Source: Cryptomeria japonica
Lineage: Eukaryota > Streptophyta > Pinopsida > Cupressales > Cupressaceae
Direction: 5' to 3'
Assembly (NCBI RefSeq): GCF_030272615.1
Contig: NC_081412.1
Location: 672,957,823 to 673,021,822 of the forward strand
DNA length: 64,000 nt
Part shown: one piece after another, positions 22,293-33,100 of the stretch
Position numbering within the stretch: the stretch's first letter is position 1
Layout: every line of letters begins with the position of its first letter
Made by a program: the position numbers and the translations under genes
The notes under the pieces: generated by a model
Seen by the model: the letters and a program-made list of their open reading frames with translations, nothing else
Database searches by the model: none
Told to the model about the DNA's origin: nothing

Positions 22293-22534
22293 TGAAATCA
22301 CCAAAACCAAATGATCAAATAATGTCTTCAACATAACTAGGTAATCTCCAAGTCATTCCAAGTGTCGGTGAACAATATAACCTACCAGTAAACCAAATAT
22401 CGGTGACTATGCATAAGTCACTAACATGCCGGTGAAAAAAACCAAACATCTCCAAGTGTTGATAAATGTTGACAAGTGTTAACAAGTGTTGACATCAATG
22501 ACAAAACCATATCAACATACCCAAAATACCAATA
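22293..22534 (-). mobile_element. 3' LTR of Copia C, internally deleted
   Basis: 242 bases matching about 43860-44082 of the 5' LTR. The remaining ~780 bases of the LTR are missing, apart from the terminal TG next to the target duplication. The deletion seems to start right after that dinucleotide. It contains a small extra repeat (TGTTGACAAGTGTTAACAAG, 22468-22487) not in the 5' LTR. The outer end next to the polypurine tract has decayed from TGTTGG to TATTGG on the minus strand. Confidence 0.85.
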
Positions 22535-22546
22535 ATCTCCCCCTTT
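22535..22546 (-). promoter_or_regulatory. Copia C polypurine tract
   Basis: The minus strand reads AAAGGGGGAGAT immediately before the LTR, as in Copia A and B. Confidence 0.85.
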
Positions 22547-22914
22547 GGCATTGATGGCAACACAAGATGGAAAAACCATCAAAGTGTCAAAATAGAAATG
22601 CCAAAACCAAAAACCAACAATCTCCCAAAGAAATCATTAACCAGAAATCAAGTACATAATGTCTCTCCCCTAGGAATAATTTCTCCCAAAAGATAATGTG
22701 TTTTTCCATAATATCTCTCCCCCTTTGATATCAAATACCAAAGCAATACAAAAGCTAGACAAAATACCAACTCATTAAAAAATACCAACTACTCCCCCTG
22801 AGAAGTAACTCTCCTCATCAAAGATGGAATAAAAGATTTCTTTGTTAATTCTGTCAGTTGATGACAAACATCAACTATCTAAGTCTCTACCAATGGGGGT
22901 AGAACTCCAAGCTA
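22547..22914 (-). other. Copia C 3' untranslated region
   Basis: No coding sequence. It is rich in CTCCCC blocks on the plus strand (AGGGGGAGA-type on the minus strand at about 22663-22670, 22708-22716, 22791-22800), which look like repeated polypurine-tract-like sequences. Confidence 0.7.
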
Positions 22915-24200
22915 CTATCTGACATATTCAAAAGTCTCCTTAGGCAAAGGCTTCATAAAAATATCTGCAATCTGCTCTTTAGTATTCACATAAACCAATT
23001 TCACTTCTTTTGCCTCAACATTCTCTTTCAAAAAATTGAATTTGATAGAAACATGTTTAGTTTTAGAGTGAAATACTAGATTCTTAGATATATCAATTGT
23101 TGTCATATTATCACAGTAAATACTTATAGGTTCCTTGCATTTTACCTTTATGTCCTTCAACATTTGTTTAATCCATAATACCTATGTACAATTAGTTTCT
23201 GCTGCAACATATTCTGATTCAGCTGTTGATAGTGATGTACAACTCTATTTCTTGCTCAACCATGAAATTAGTCTGATACCAAGAAAAAATGCACCGCCAG
23301 TGGTGTTTTTTCCGTCATCTACATTTTCTGCCTAGTTAGCATCTGTGAATGCACATAAATCAAAATTTTCATCTCTATGATACCATAAACCAAGATTTGT
23401 AGTGCCTTGTAGGTATCGGAAAATCCTTTTTACTACTGATTCATGATTTTCTTTAGGATTACTCTAAAATATTGAGACAATACATACTGCATTCATAATA
23501 TTAGGTCTTGTTTGTGTCAAATACAGTAAACCTCCTATCATAGATTTGTATCTAGTCAGATTAACAGGTGCAGATTCATCCTTCAAAGATAGTTTATCAG
23601 TTGTAGTCATAGGTGTGCTTACCAGTTTAAAGTTTTTCATCCCAAATTTCTTGAGTAACTCTTTCAAGTACTTAGATTGACATAAGAATATACCTTTATT
23701 AGTCTATGAAATCTGCAATCCTAAAAAGAATTTTATCTCCCCAATCATAGACATTTCAAATTCTTGTTGCATTTTATTAGAAAAGTCTTTACACAATCCA
23801 TCTTCTCCTCCAAAGATTATATCATCAACAAAATATTCAATAACCAAGATGTCATCATTAGTCACTTTGTATTATATATTATTGTTAGCATTACCTTTAG
23901 TGTAACCAAGCTTCAAAAGATATTTGTCCAATCTAGTATACCAAGCTCTAGGAGCTTGCTTTAGCCCATATAAAGCTTTCTTTAACCTGCAAACGATATC
24001 TTTGTCATTTGTCAAAGAAAATCCATCAAGTTGTTCAATGTAAACTTCTTCTTCAGGATCTCCATTCAAAAATGCACATTTAACATCCATTTGATATACT
24101 TTATAGTTTTTGTGAGCTACAAAAGCCAATAAAAGTCTGACTGCCTCAATTCTAGCTACCGGTGCAAAGGTTTCATTGTAATCAATTCCTTCTTTCTATG
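22915..24200 (-). pseudogene. Copia C RT C-terminal part and RNase H
   Basis: From right to left on the minus strand: [10 protein letters not shown] at the Gypsy E junction, [39 protein letters not shown], the catalytic FVDDIIFGGED (FVDD at 23832-23821), FFLGLQISQTNKG and STPMTTTDKLS. RNase H follows with SLSTAESEYVAAETN and ISIYCDNMTTIDISKN, ending at 22915. The catalytic motifs look intact but there are several stops. Gypsy E interrupts the coding sequence at 24200. The other half continues at 40162. Confidence 0.92.
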
Positions 24201-24214
24201 TGTAGTCACATAAA

Positions 24215-24665
24215 TCTGTCCACTTAATTAAATGAATACTTAGTATTTATTTGATTATTTAACCATCAATTAATAATTAATTAAATTAATATTTAATTAA
24301 TTCATCTTAACCCTCTTCTCCTATTAATTAAATAAATTGTTCAATTTATTTGATTTAATTCACTTAACCAAATTCATACCATTAATTAAATAAATAAATC
24401 ATATTTGTTTAATTAAATCTTCTCTCACATTTAAATAAATTAATATTTATTTAAATCCCCCAAAATCCCACCTCTCACATTTAAATAAATAAATCATTTA
24501 TTTAAATCACCTTTATCCTCCACCCACTTGTATTTTCCTACAAAAGCAAGTTGCACAATTATTTTAAATAAATAATTTATTTAAATCACCTTTATCCTCC
24601 ACCCACTTATATTTTCCTACAAAAGCAAGTTGCACAACTATTTTAAATAAATTATTTATTTAAAA
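24215..24665. repeat. AT-rich palindrome array and 76-bp duplication in E U3
   Basis: About eight inverted repeats of the type TTTAAATAAAT...ATTTATTTAAA lie one after another, separated by pyrimidine-rich spacers. Within it a ~76-base unit (AAATCACCTTTATCCTCCAC and following to GCAAGTTGCACAA) is duplicated at about 24505-24580 and 24583-24658. The same array is at 38219-38669 in the 3' LTR. Confidence 0.85.
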
Positions 24666-25157
24666 TCCTATTTATCCTCACCCACTTGAAACCTTTAATG
24701 GTTTCCCTTAAAGTAGTCAAACTTGATGGCTTTAAAGTCTTCAAACTTGATGGCTTCCTTCTATAGTCTTCTTAAGACTTTAATGGCTTTCCTTAAAGTC
24801 TTCAAGCCTTTAATGGTTTCCCTCAAAGTCTTCAAGCATTTTAATGCTTTATCTTCTTTTTCTCATTTAAATAAATTAATATTTATTTAAATATTTATCC
24901 AAATGCAACTTACACCATTTAATTGAAATAAATGATTTTATTTTAATTGAAAATACCAAAATTTCTCCCACTTACATTTTCCTACAAAATCCACTTGTAT
25001 GCCTAAACCCCTTCTAAATTCTTCTAAACCCTTCCTAATTAGCCTAATCCATCCCCTAAATATTGTCACATTCCTAAGCAAATTGGAGTCACTTCTCAAA
25101 GACTCCAAAGTCTTTGAAAAGCAATTAATGCTTTGTGTGTTCAACAAATTAAGCCTA

Positions 25158-25330
25158 AAAGTCTTTGATAACCATTAAAGGCTTTCAACCTTCAACCACT
25201 AAATGTCTCAAAGTCTTGGATAACCTTTGAAAGCTTCCAACCTTCAACCACTAAATGGCTCAAAGTCTTTGATAACCATTGAAGGCTTTCAACCTTCAAC
25301 CACTTAATCCCCAAAGTCTCCAATAACCAT
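25158..25330. repeat. 52-bp tandem repeat in E LTR
   Basis: Three full units and a partial one, each AAAGTCTTTGATAACCATT followed by a block with CTTTCAACCTTCAACCACT. The copy in the 3' LTR is at 39162-39334. Confidence 0.88.
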
Positions 25331-25699
25331 TAATGGTTACCTCAAACCCTCCCACATGGTTAAAACATTTGTTTTGACTCAACCTCTACCCAACCCAAGG
25401 GTCTCATCAAGCCTTTAATGCTTTGACCATGATTATCTCTTAATCATTTGCACAAAGTTTTATCCTTGCATTAACTCCTAATCCAGTGGGTAATCCTAAT
25501 TTAGGCTTGACCCTTACCTTCTAGATAACCATGAGGTCTCCTCAGGCATTTAATGCCTCCAACCTCTTCTCTCAACCCAATCTTATGTTGACACTCGTCA
25601 CCATTTCATTGGTGCAAATTGTGCACATGGATCCCCAAATTTCAAGCTTGACCCTTGATTAAACCTTTCAATCCTGGCCATCCATTGCTCCATTTTTCC

Positions 25700-25708
25700 T
25701 ATAAATAG
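25700..25708 (+). promoter_or_regulatory. TATA box of Gypsy E LTR
   Basis: TATAAATAG, a strong plant TATA box, about 1500 bases into the LTR. It is identical at 39704-39712 in the 3' LTR. Transcription would be expected to start near 25730, giving an R-U5 of ~430 bases. Confidence 0.7.
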
Positions 25709-26159
25709 AGCCCATTCCTTCATAATCCAAATCCTGAAAACTTGTATGCATTTAGGCTATAGACATTTTTAGAGAGCATTTAGCATAGCATAACTAAAAT
25801 CTTGTCTTTTTGGTAAAATCAATCATTTTAGCATCAATAGCATAGTATTTAGCTTTTCATTTCATATTTGAAGCTTAATATTAAATCTCAATCCTCCATA
25901 AGCATCCATAGTGCAAAAAGCTGCTGAGAGCTACACTCATTTGGGACTTGGAGAGGAGAGGAACAAGGGAGGAGCAACTATGAGCATCTTGATTAGCTAT
26001 TTTATTCTATGTTTATATGCTTTCTATTTTATGCTTAATATCTCTCTTGATATGCCTGTTTAGGATAATCTTTTGTTGCTAACACTAATGTTTGTTTCTT
26101 GTGCTCTTGTGTGTGTTGCCATCAAACAGATTTTCTAATTCTTTTTGTAGAGCATCATT

Positions 26160-26176
26160 TGGTGAACCCGACGTGA
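26160..26176 (+). promoter_or_regulatory. Gypsy E primer-binding site
   Basis: TGGTGAACCCGACGTGA starts two bases after the LTR end. Position and initial TGG fit complementarity to a tRNA 3' end (CCA). It is not the initiator-tRNA-Met site used by the Copia elements here. I do not assign the tRNA. Confidence 0.7.
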
Positions 26177-28871
26177 ATCCAAACACCAAAAAGATCAACT
26201 TTTTTTTTTTTTAAAACCAATAACATGTTTGAATGTTGAAAATGTCACACAGGTTGCACTTTTGACACTGTTTTGGTGCGTTTGACATTATTTTGGCGCT
26301 ATTCACCCTGTTTCAGTGCTTTTTCCTTCTCTGTCTTTCCCTTTTTTTTAGTGCATTTGTGTTAAATAGTGCCTCTGTTCAAACGCAGACTAGCGCTATT
26401 GTAACTAAACGTTGTACAAATCACCTTGTAACCAAAAAAAAAAAAAAATTAGGCTTGTAGAAGCCCACCAAATAGGCGGATTTTACTAACTATTTTTCTC
26501 TTTTGTGCAGATTTAAATTAGATTAAAAAGTAGATTTATATTTTTTTACTAACTTGTTTTTTGAAGTTGGTTTTAAAAAATGAATTCACTTTTTATTTTG
26601 GTTTAAAATTAACTTCACATTTCAACTTTGGGCTTTTAAAAAAAAGAATCACATATTTGTTTGGGGCTCTTAAAAAGAATTTCATTGTTCCAAGGTAAAA
26701 AGAACCACAAACTTATACAAAAACAACTTTATTTTTTTTGCAAGTTAGGAAACAAACTTCGTTTTGGTGCTTAAAATAAACAAGGCAAAATTTATTTCTT
26801 GCATCAAGATAAAACTCACAATCCACACTTCCATTTTTGGTGCAAATAAAATTCACAATCAACTTGTCTCATTTTTAAAGCAATTTTACTTCATGCAAAC
26901 GTGTTTTTCATTAAGTTGACCAGGATTTTCAAATTCTAGTTTACTCAAACAATTGCCTTTGAAAATTAAAAAGAACACCATGATTGTTGGAGCAACATCT
27001 CCAAATAGTTAGATCACATTGCAATGATAGATTAAAAAGAACAAGTGTTTTTCGTGCTTGGCACACTTGTACAAAGAGTTGGTCGAGTGGTCCTACTTCT
27101 AACACACACTATCCTCTCCCTTGGCTTTCGTGGTCCTAGGTGCAAGAGAAAAGTGTTAGTAACACTCACATTTTATCGTTTTAAGAGAGGCCTGCCAAGG
27201 GATCGATACTCTTGGGAACGACCTCGAGCGGTAAATCCTTCGAGCCGCTATAGAAATCAGGTGAGAGCGAAAGCTGTAGCCTTGGGTATAGCTGTTCCTA
27301 CAGTGTAACTGGCCGAAAGGACAAATGGGCCCCACCACCAGTTACAAGGCTCTTAAGTGAGTCACTGCAGAATGAACTTATGTCCAAAAACATCGAACAT
27401 GACTAAACACTTTTAAGTAGTAGCCCACCCATTCTATTGATTGAGGATATTTGAGATATAATTTAGTGCAAGAGCATAGATGGTTTTGCTCCCAAGATAC
27501 TCACCATACATATTTCCTTGAGTAGAAACATAGCTTTTTGAAAAGTCACTTGTGGCTTGATAAAAGTGGTGACTCCCCCATCATAGGGATCATCTATTTG
27601 TTATGCTCGTGCAAGACTTAGTATATCACATCCTTACCTGCCACGGCGGGATTCATAAGGTATGTAGTACCAAAGTCGAAGAAATATCAAGATGTGGGCT
27701 AAATTTATCACAACTGGCCATTTGACCTTAGGGATAAAAAGTGTTTGAAGTGTGTTCGTTTTACAGACCTAGTGCAAATTGAGCCGACTTCAGGCTTTGG
27801 AAATACACCTTAAAATAAATCTAAAGGAAGGGTCAAAAACAAGTCCAAGGATTGGGTTGATCTAGACCCATACTCATTTGTGCCTTTGAGGCTACAATTT
27901 TGTGTTTGGGTGCTTGCTTTGTTTTCTTGTCAAAGAAAAATCAGAAAATCAATCCCAAAAACAAAGTATTTATCCAACATCTATCAACACAACCAAAAAT
28001 ACCAAAAACAAAGTGCAAACAACACAGAGTCACAACTTTTATGACCATTCTTCACATCTTGTGAAAGAAGAAGTGTCATCAGAATATCAACTTGAAAAGG
28101 AGACCATTGAGCTCAAAGGCTTTGATCAAAAGGAGGAAATTCTTCTATATCAATCGACAAATCTTTGTCTCCCATAGAGTCTTTTTTACATCGCATGCGT
28201 CTATACCTTCAAAGTAAAACAAACGAGTTTGATTCAAAATCATTGAACCGCAGAGCTTTTATGCAATATAGAGCTCTGAGTTATCACAAAAATCGAGGAA
28301 AGATTAATCCCCACTTTTTCCCCAACATCTGCATCACCTACAACACAGCTCGAGAAATACCTCCAACACCCGAAAGGGAAGAGGTAGAGTTTGTCCCATT
28401 TGTAACACAAAGTTTTTATTGAAGTTGAAAACATTTCATCCATTATCTCACTCATACATCATCACTTCATCATCAATCCATTCCAACTCTCAAAACATTA
28501 AGAGGTTCTTGCTCCAAGTTCTCTTTTTAGATATTGCTTGAATCAAACGCATCACATCACTTTTTAGATTGTTTCTACATCTAGGATAAGCTCATCCTAA
28601 GAGACACATCTACGCAGGTTAAAACTAGTTCATGAGTAAATCCTCTCATTACTAGGTAGTTAAATTTGTAACACATCTCAGATTTCTCTACACCTTATCA
28701 CATCCAACCTTATCAAAACAAGCAAGCAATTCAAAGAAGGAATTTTGGTTACATCTACCTTAAAAGTGCTAGAGATCTACATGCAACACAAATCACCAAC
28801 CATCAATCTTTCATTTCATCAAACAACTCATCATCATCTTCAATCAACTTCAACAAAAGCTTGCAAGCAAA
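26177..28871 (+). other. Gypsy E 5' leader
   Basis: 2.7 kb between primer site and gag. The first kilobase is AT-rich with homopolymer runs. A GC-richer block with many short inverted repeats lies at about 27170-27360 (for example AACGACCTCGAGCGG and TCCTTCGAGCCGC). Small overlapping open frames at 27902-28177 and 28165-28422 precede gag. The second contains RALSYHKNRGKINPHFFPN and EIPPTPEREEVEFVPF, which look protein-like, but I cannot name them. Long leaders are usual in Tat elements and may hold packaging or translation signals. Confidence 0.6.
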
Positions 28872-30128
28872 ATGGCTCAAACCCGATCACAATCCAGGCA
28901 ACAAGAAATAGAAAGCGAAGAAGAAGAAGAGGAAAATCTCAATGAATTTCAAGAAGCACTTGGAGGAAATGCAGATGACGAAAACCCAAGTACTCCCACT
29001 CCTGCAACAATAGAAAGGGCTCAGCATAACCCTCTCTTTAACAGACTTTTTGACGAAATACTCAGGAGCAATGCGGATGCTCACTTCTTAAGACTTGCTC
29101 AAGAAGGAGCCAAACTCCCCTCAGACTTTGATCTTGCCCAATTAAGACAAGCATCAGAAAGACAAAGTCGCCATGAGGAGGAAGGGCATAGAGATCCCAT
29201 CAGATATAACATCCCTCGAGGTAACCCACCACCTCCTCCTCCAAATGAAATGGAGATGTTGCGGCAACAAGTCGAGAATCTCGCCCAACAACTTCATAGT
29301 GGTGTCAAGATTAACCAATTCTCACTCAATGACATCTGTCCCTATCCTTTTGATAGGAATCTTTATATGCCACCCTTTCCACATGGGTTCGAAACACCCA
29401 AATTTGAAAAATATAGAGGAAAGGGGGATCCCCGTGATCATGTCCGAGAATTTCATTCTGCTTGTCTTGAAGTGGCATATGAAGACACCTACCTAATGCG
29501 CCTTTTTCCCCAAAGCTTGGGAGGAACAACCACATCATGGTTTTCCCGACTACCAGGTGGCATTAGAACATTTGAGGAGCTCATCCGGAAGTTCCTATCT
29601 CATTACTCTTATAACATTGAACGCGACATCACCATGGCTGATCTATGCAATACCAAACAAAAACCAGGTGAACTATTCTCAGTATTCCTGCAACGATGGT
29701 GCCAAATGTCTAGCAGACATTCTCTTCAGTTACCTGAACGAGAACTAGTGGAAATTTTCATTTCCAACTTAAACGAAGAAATGGAATTTCACTTGGATGT
29801 CAAAGACACAGACTCTTTTAACGATATAATCACCAAGGGTTTAAAATGTGAAAGGGCACTCATCAAGAAAGGACTCATCAAAATCTTTAATGAACCAAAA
29901 GATGGTCCTCGCCCGCGCTTCAATAGTGATAAACCAAACTTCTGGAACAAGAATAAGAATATCGTCAACGATGGGGTTGTGGATGCTCGAACTATCCAAA
30001 ATGCACAACCTATGGTTCGGTTTGCAGGACAAAATCCTCCACCTCAGAATAACACAAATGTTCCTTCCAATCAAGGCCGCATCACGTCTCATGATGAACC
30101 AAGACCTCATCAGCAAAAACAAAAATGA
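28872..30128 (+). CDS. gag: Gypsy E gag (capsid polyprotein)
   Basis: A 418-codon open frame beginning MAQTRSQSRQQEIE. The N-terminus is acidic and low in complexity (Glu run at residues 14-22) and is followed by a proline patch (GNPPPPPPNE, about 115-124). The retrotransposon gag core comes next: FETPKFEKYRGKGDPRDHV, LMRLFPQSLGGTTTSWFSRL, TFEELIRKFLSHY, KQKPGELFSVFLQRW (about 187-290). Gag packages element RNA in cytoplasmic particles. It stops with TGA at 30126-30128, directly before and in the same frame as pol. Relatives, including D1, continue from gag into the peptide YTPLGEP, so this stop is either a readthrough point or, more likely, a mutated arginine codon. Confidence 0.93.
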   Translation: MAQTRSQSRQQEIESEEEEEENLNEFQEALGGNADDENPSTPTPATIERAQHNPLFNRLFDEILRSNADAHFLRLAQEGAKLPSDFDLAQLRQASERQSRHEEEGHRDPIRYNIPRGNPPPPPPNEMEMLRQQVENLAQQLHSGVKINQFSLNDICPYPFDRNLYMPPFPHGFETPKFEKYRGKGDPRDHVREFHSACLEVAYEDTYLMRLFPQSLGGTTTSWFSRLPGGIRTFEELIRKFLSHYSYNIERDITMADLCNTKQKPGELFSVFLQRWCQMSSRHSLQLPERELVEIFISNLNEEMEFHLDVKDTDSFNDIITKGLKCERALIKKGLIKIFNEPKDGPRPRFNSDKPNFWNKNKNIVNDGVVDARTIQNAQPMVRFAGQNPPPQNNTNVPSNQGRITSHDEPRPHQQKQK

Positions 30129-33100
30129 ACATACACTCCCTTAGGGGAACCCATTGAAACAGTGTTGCGACAACTCCTCTCTCAAAATTTGGTCACTCTA
30201 CCTAAGCTATCAAACTATGAGCCTCAAGTCAAACTAGCATGGTGGAGAGATACTGAACACTGTGAATTCCATCAAGGAAGAGGACACAAGACAAGTAATT
30301 ATCACCGATTGAAAGATCTCATTCAGGATCTTATTGATCGAGGAGAAATTGAAATTGAAGGACATGACCCAAAAACAACCAATAATGATCATCAGATGTT
30401 CAAGAATCCACTTCCATCACAAGATCAAAGGGGTCCTTCCACTTCTAGGCGAGGCACTGATACCACTGATTATACGCAGGCTGCGTATAATTATACTGTA
30501 AATCACCTGTATGATGCCAGTGAACAAATTGCAACCATAACCTTAAAAAATCCCACCTCAAATTGCAATGTTGTTACATGTCGTGGCAAGGTCACCATCA
30601 AGGCAGCTCCACAAGGCACCACCTCCGTCCCAAAGCAGTACAATCTTGTGGAACAATTAGACAAAACGCCTGCGCTTATATCCATTTTAGAGCTATTGCG
30701 CCTATCGCCATCTCATAAAACAATCTTAGATCAAGCACTCCAAGAGGCGTCAGTCCCTGCAAACCTGAATACGGACCAGTTTCAAGCCATGGTTGGAAAT
30801 CTAAAGTCATCACCTTGTCTCACTTTTTTTGAAAGTGACAACTCTTCTTTCCAACAACCTCATAATGCTTCGCTACACATTGAAGGCTTTATCAACCAAC
30901 ACAGGATCAAGCGAGTCTTGATAGATAATGGAGCAGGCCTAAACATTTGTACACTACAGTTGGTCACAACATTGGGATATGCAATAGAATCAGTGGATCC
31001 TCACAAGAAGATCACAATCAAGGCCTATGATGATGCAGAGCGTTCATCCAAAGGAGCTGTGGGACTACCAATCCGAGTGGGCCCTGTGGTAAAGCACATC
31101 ATCTATCAGGTTCTGGACATTCCTCTGCCATATAATCTATTATTAGGGAGACCTTGGATACATGCCATGCAAGTTGTTCCATCTACCTACCATCAATGTA
31201 TCAAGTTCCCACATAACGGTACAGAGATCACAATCCTAGGCGATGCAAATCCCTTTGCATTTTGCCATAATATCAGCCATCAACCAGAAATTACTGTTCC
31301 TAATAATAGGGAAGCCATTTCCTCCACATCATATGTAAGTCTCGCCTCTCTTGCCAGTTCGAACACCCCTATACCCAAGCAAGAAAAGCTTAAGATGAAA
31401 TTAGCAGAGGAAGGTCCTGGAGAATACAACTTGAGTCAGCTCTTTTGTGTGGGACAAATGCCCACTTCTCCTAGAACTCATGGTAAACCACAGCAGTTAC
31501 TCCAGCAACCACTAAACATACCAGCATGTGCTTTGACACCTTTCGTTCTTGGAAAGAGTCAAGAGGAAGAAACACAAGATGAGGACCTGGCGGAATGGAT
31601 CTATAAAGATCCCATCACCACTGACATACCGCGAGTTACACTTCCTACAGATCAGTATGGCAAAGGCCTTCTCATTATGCAAAGAATGGGATATGATGGT
31701 CAGAGTGCTTTGGGATACTGCAAACAAGGACGACATGAACCTCTGCTACCAGAATTCAAGCCCAAAGGTAATACAGGCCTTGGCTTTGAAAAAGAGATCC
31801 TTCCTAAACTTAGATTCAAAGGAAAACCCAGCAAACCATTTTGCCCACCTACTGCAAAGAGGACACCTTTCATAATCAAAGCACCATCAAGCACTATCCC
31901 CACTGCCCCATCGAGGCTCACAACTCCACCATCTACAATACCAATCATCCCACCAATCAAACCAGTAATCCCATTCGCAACAGCCATTACATCCATAGTA
32001 CCATTAGCAGCAACAACTGTATCAGAATCCGCAGCAGCATCTATGGTACCAGCAGTTCCTGCAGAAGCCACTGAGTCAACACTGCCGATACTTCCTATGC
32101 CAGATTCTTTTATCCCCATCAAACTTCCTATAGCACCGATCACTACAACGGTACATCAACCAATCACACCTGCCATGTTTAATTCTAAAGACATCCCAGT
32201 ATGGTATAGCAATCGGATGTTGGAAAGTGATTCAGAGACTGACTCACATGAGTGGGAATTTGATTCTGTACAGCTTAATACTTCAGATGAGGAAGACACA
32301 TCACCACCTCCACCACGCAAAGACATCCCTGTTTACGGAGAAGCACAAATAAAGACCACTTGGGTTCCTGAGCTGGAAACATCTTCCACAGACCCTACGT
32401 CTCATCCTACGCCTGATTCTGACAGTGAAAGTACCATCAATGACCTTCACCACACTGTCTTGACCCTCACTGATACCTCTAACGAACTTAATCTAGTCGA
32501 TGAAGTAATGCCCATTGTCCACCCTGAACTCATCGAATGGAACCAACCAAATCCCCCATGTCTTGACCTCTTCCAAAACGATGAGGCTATCATTGACTTT
32601 TTGGAATTAAGGGATAATCTACCAAGCGGGGATCACAAAGCTGGATTCGCCATTGAACTTAATAGCGCAGCATACTTCGGGGCAGATGCCAAACCTTTCA
32701 GCTACAAAAATATAACAATGAAACATGGATCTTCCAGTGAAAACCACACTGTGGCACTGTTTGATCCCACAAAAGTAAAAAGAAAGAGCGTATCCAATGG
32801 TGAAAACCTCTTTGAGGCACCTGAGGATGAAGGGTTTGACATTCTCCCTGCTAATGCACAACAGGAACGATCAACGATTCTCATCGAGGAAACCAAAGAA
32901 TACAATGTGGGGACTCTTGAAAATCCTCATATCATACATCTGGCATCTCTTCTCACTCCAGAGGAACAACCTAAATTTATAGAGTTCTTCCAAAAGCGTC
33001 AGATCAACTTTGCATGGTCATATGCAGACATGCCTGGGCTTGATCCTGATTTAGTCATGCATCACCTCACCATAGTAGAAGGAGCCAAACCTATCAAGCA

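Larger units (their letters stand above)
24201..26157 (+). mobile_element. 5' LTR of Gypsy E
   Basis: 1957 bases from TGTAGTCACA to AGAGCATCA. The first ~460 bases are an array of AT-rich palindromes. Degenerate AAAGTCTTCAAG-type repeats lie at 24690-24850. A 52-base tandem repeat is at 25158-25330 and the TATA box at 25700-25708. Minus-strand open frames inside it recur identically in the 3' LTR and are not genes. Confidence 0.97.

Noticed and set aside
24938-25147. 69-codon minus-strand open frame, repeated identically at 38942-39151
   Set aside because: It lies inside both LTRs of Gypsy E and repeats only because the LTRs are duplicates. It has no known motif.
25158-25330. Regular 52-bp repeats that could suggest a CRISPR-like array
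   Set aside because: Units are directly adjacent with no unique spacers, lie in a plant LTR and recur in the other LTR.
31700-32143. 147-codon minus-strand frame within Gypsy E pol
   Set aside because: It is the shadow of the Pro/Thr/Ala-rich linker of pol on the other strand, with low-complexity composition.
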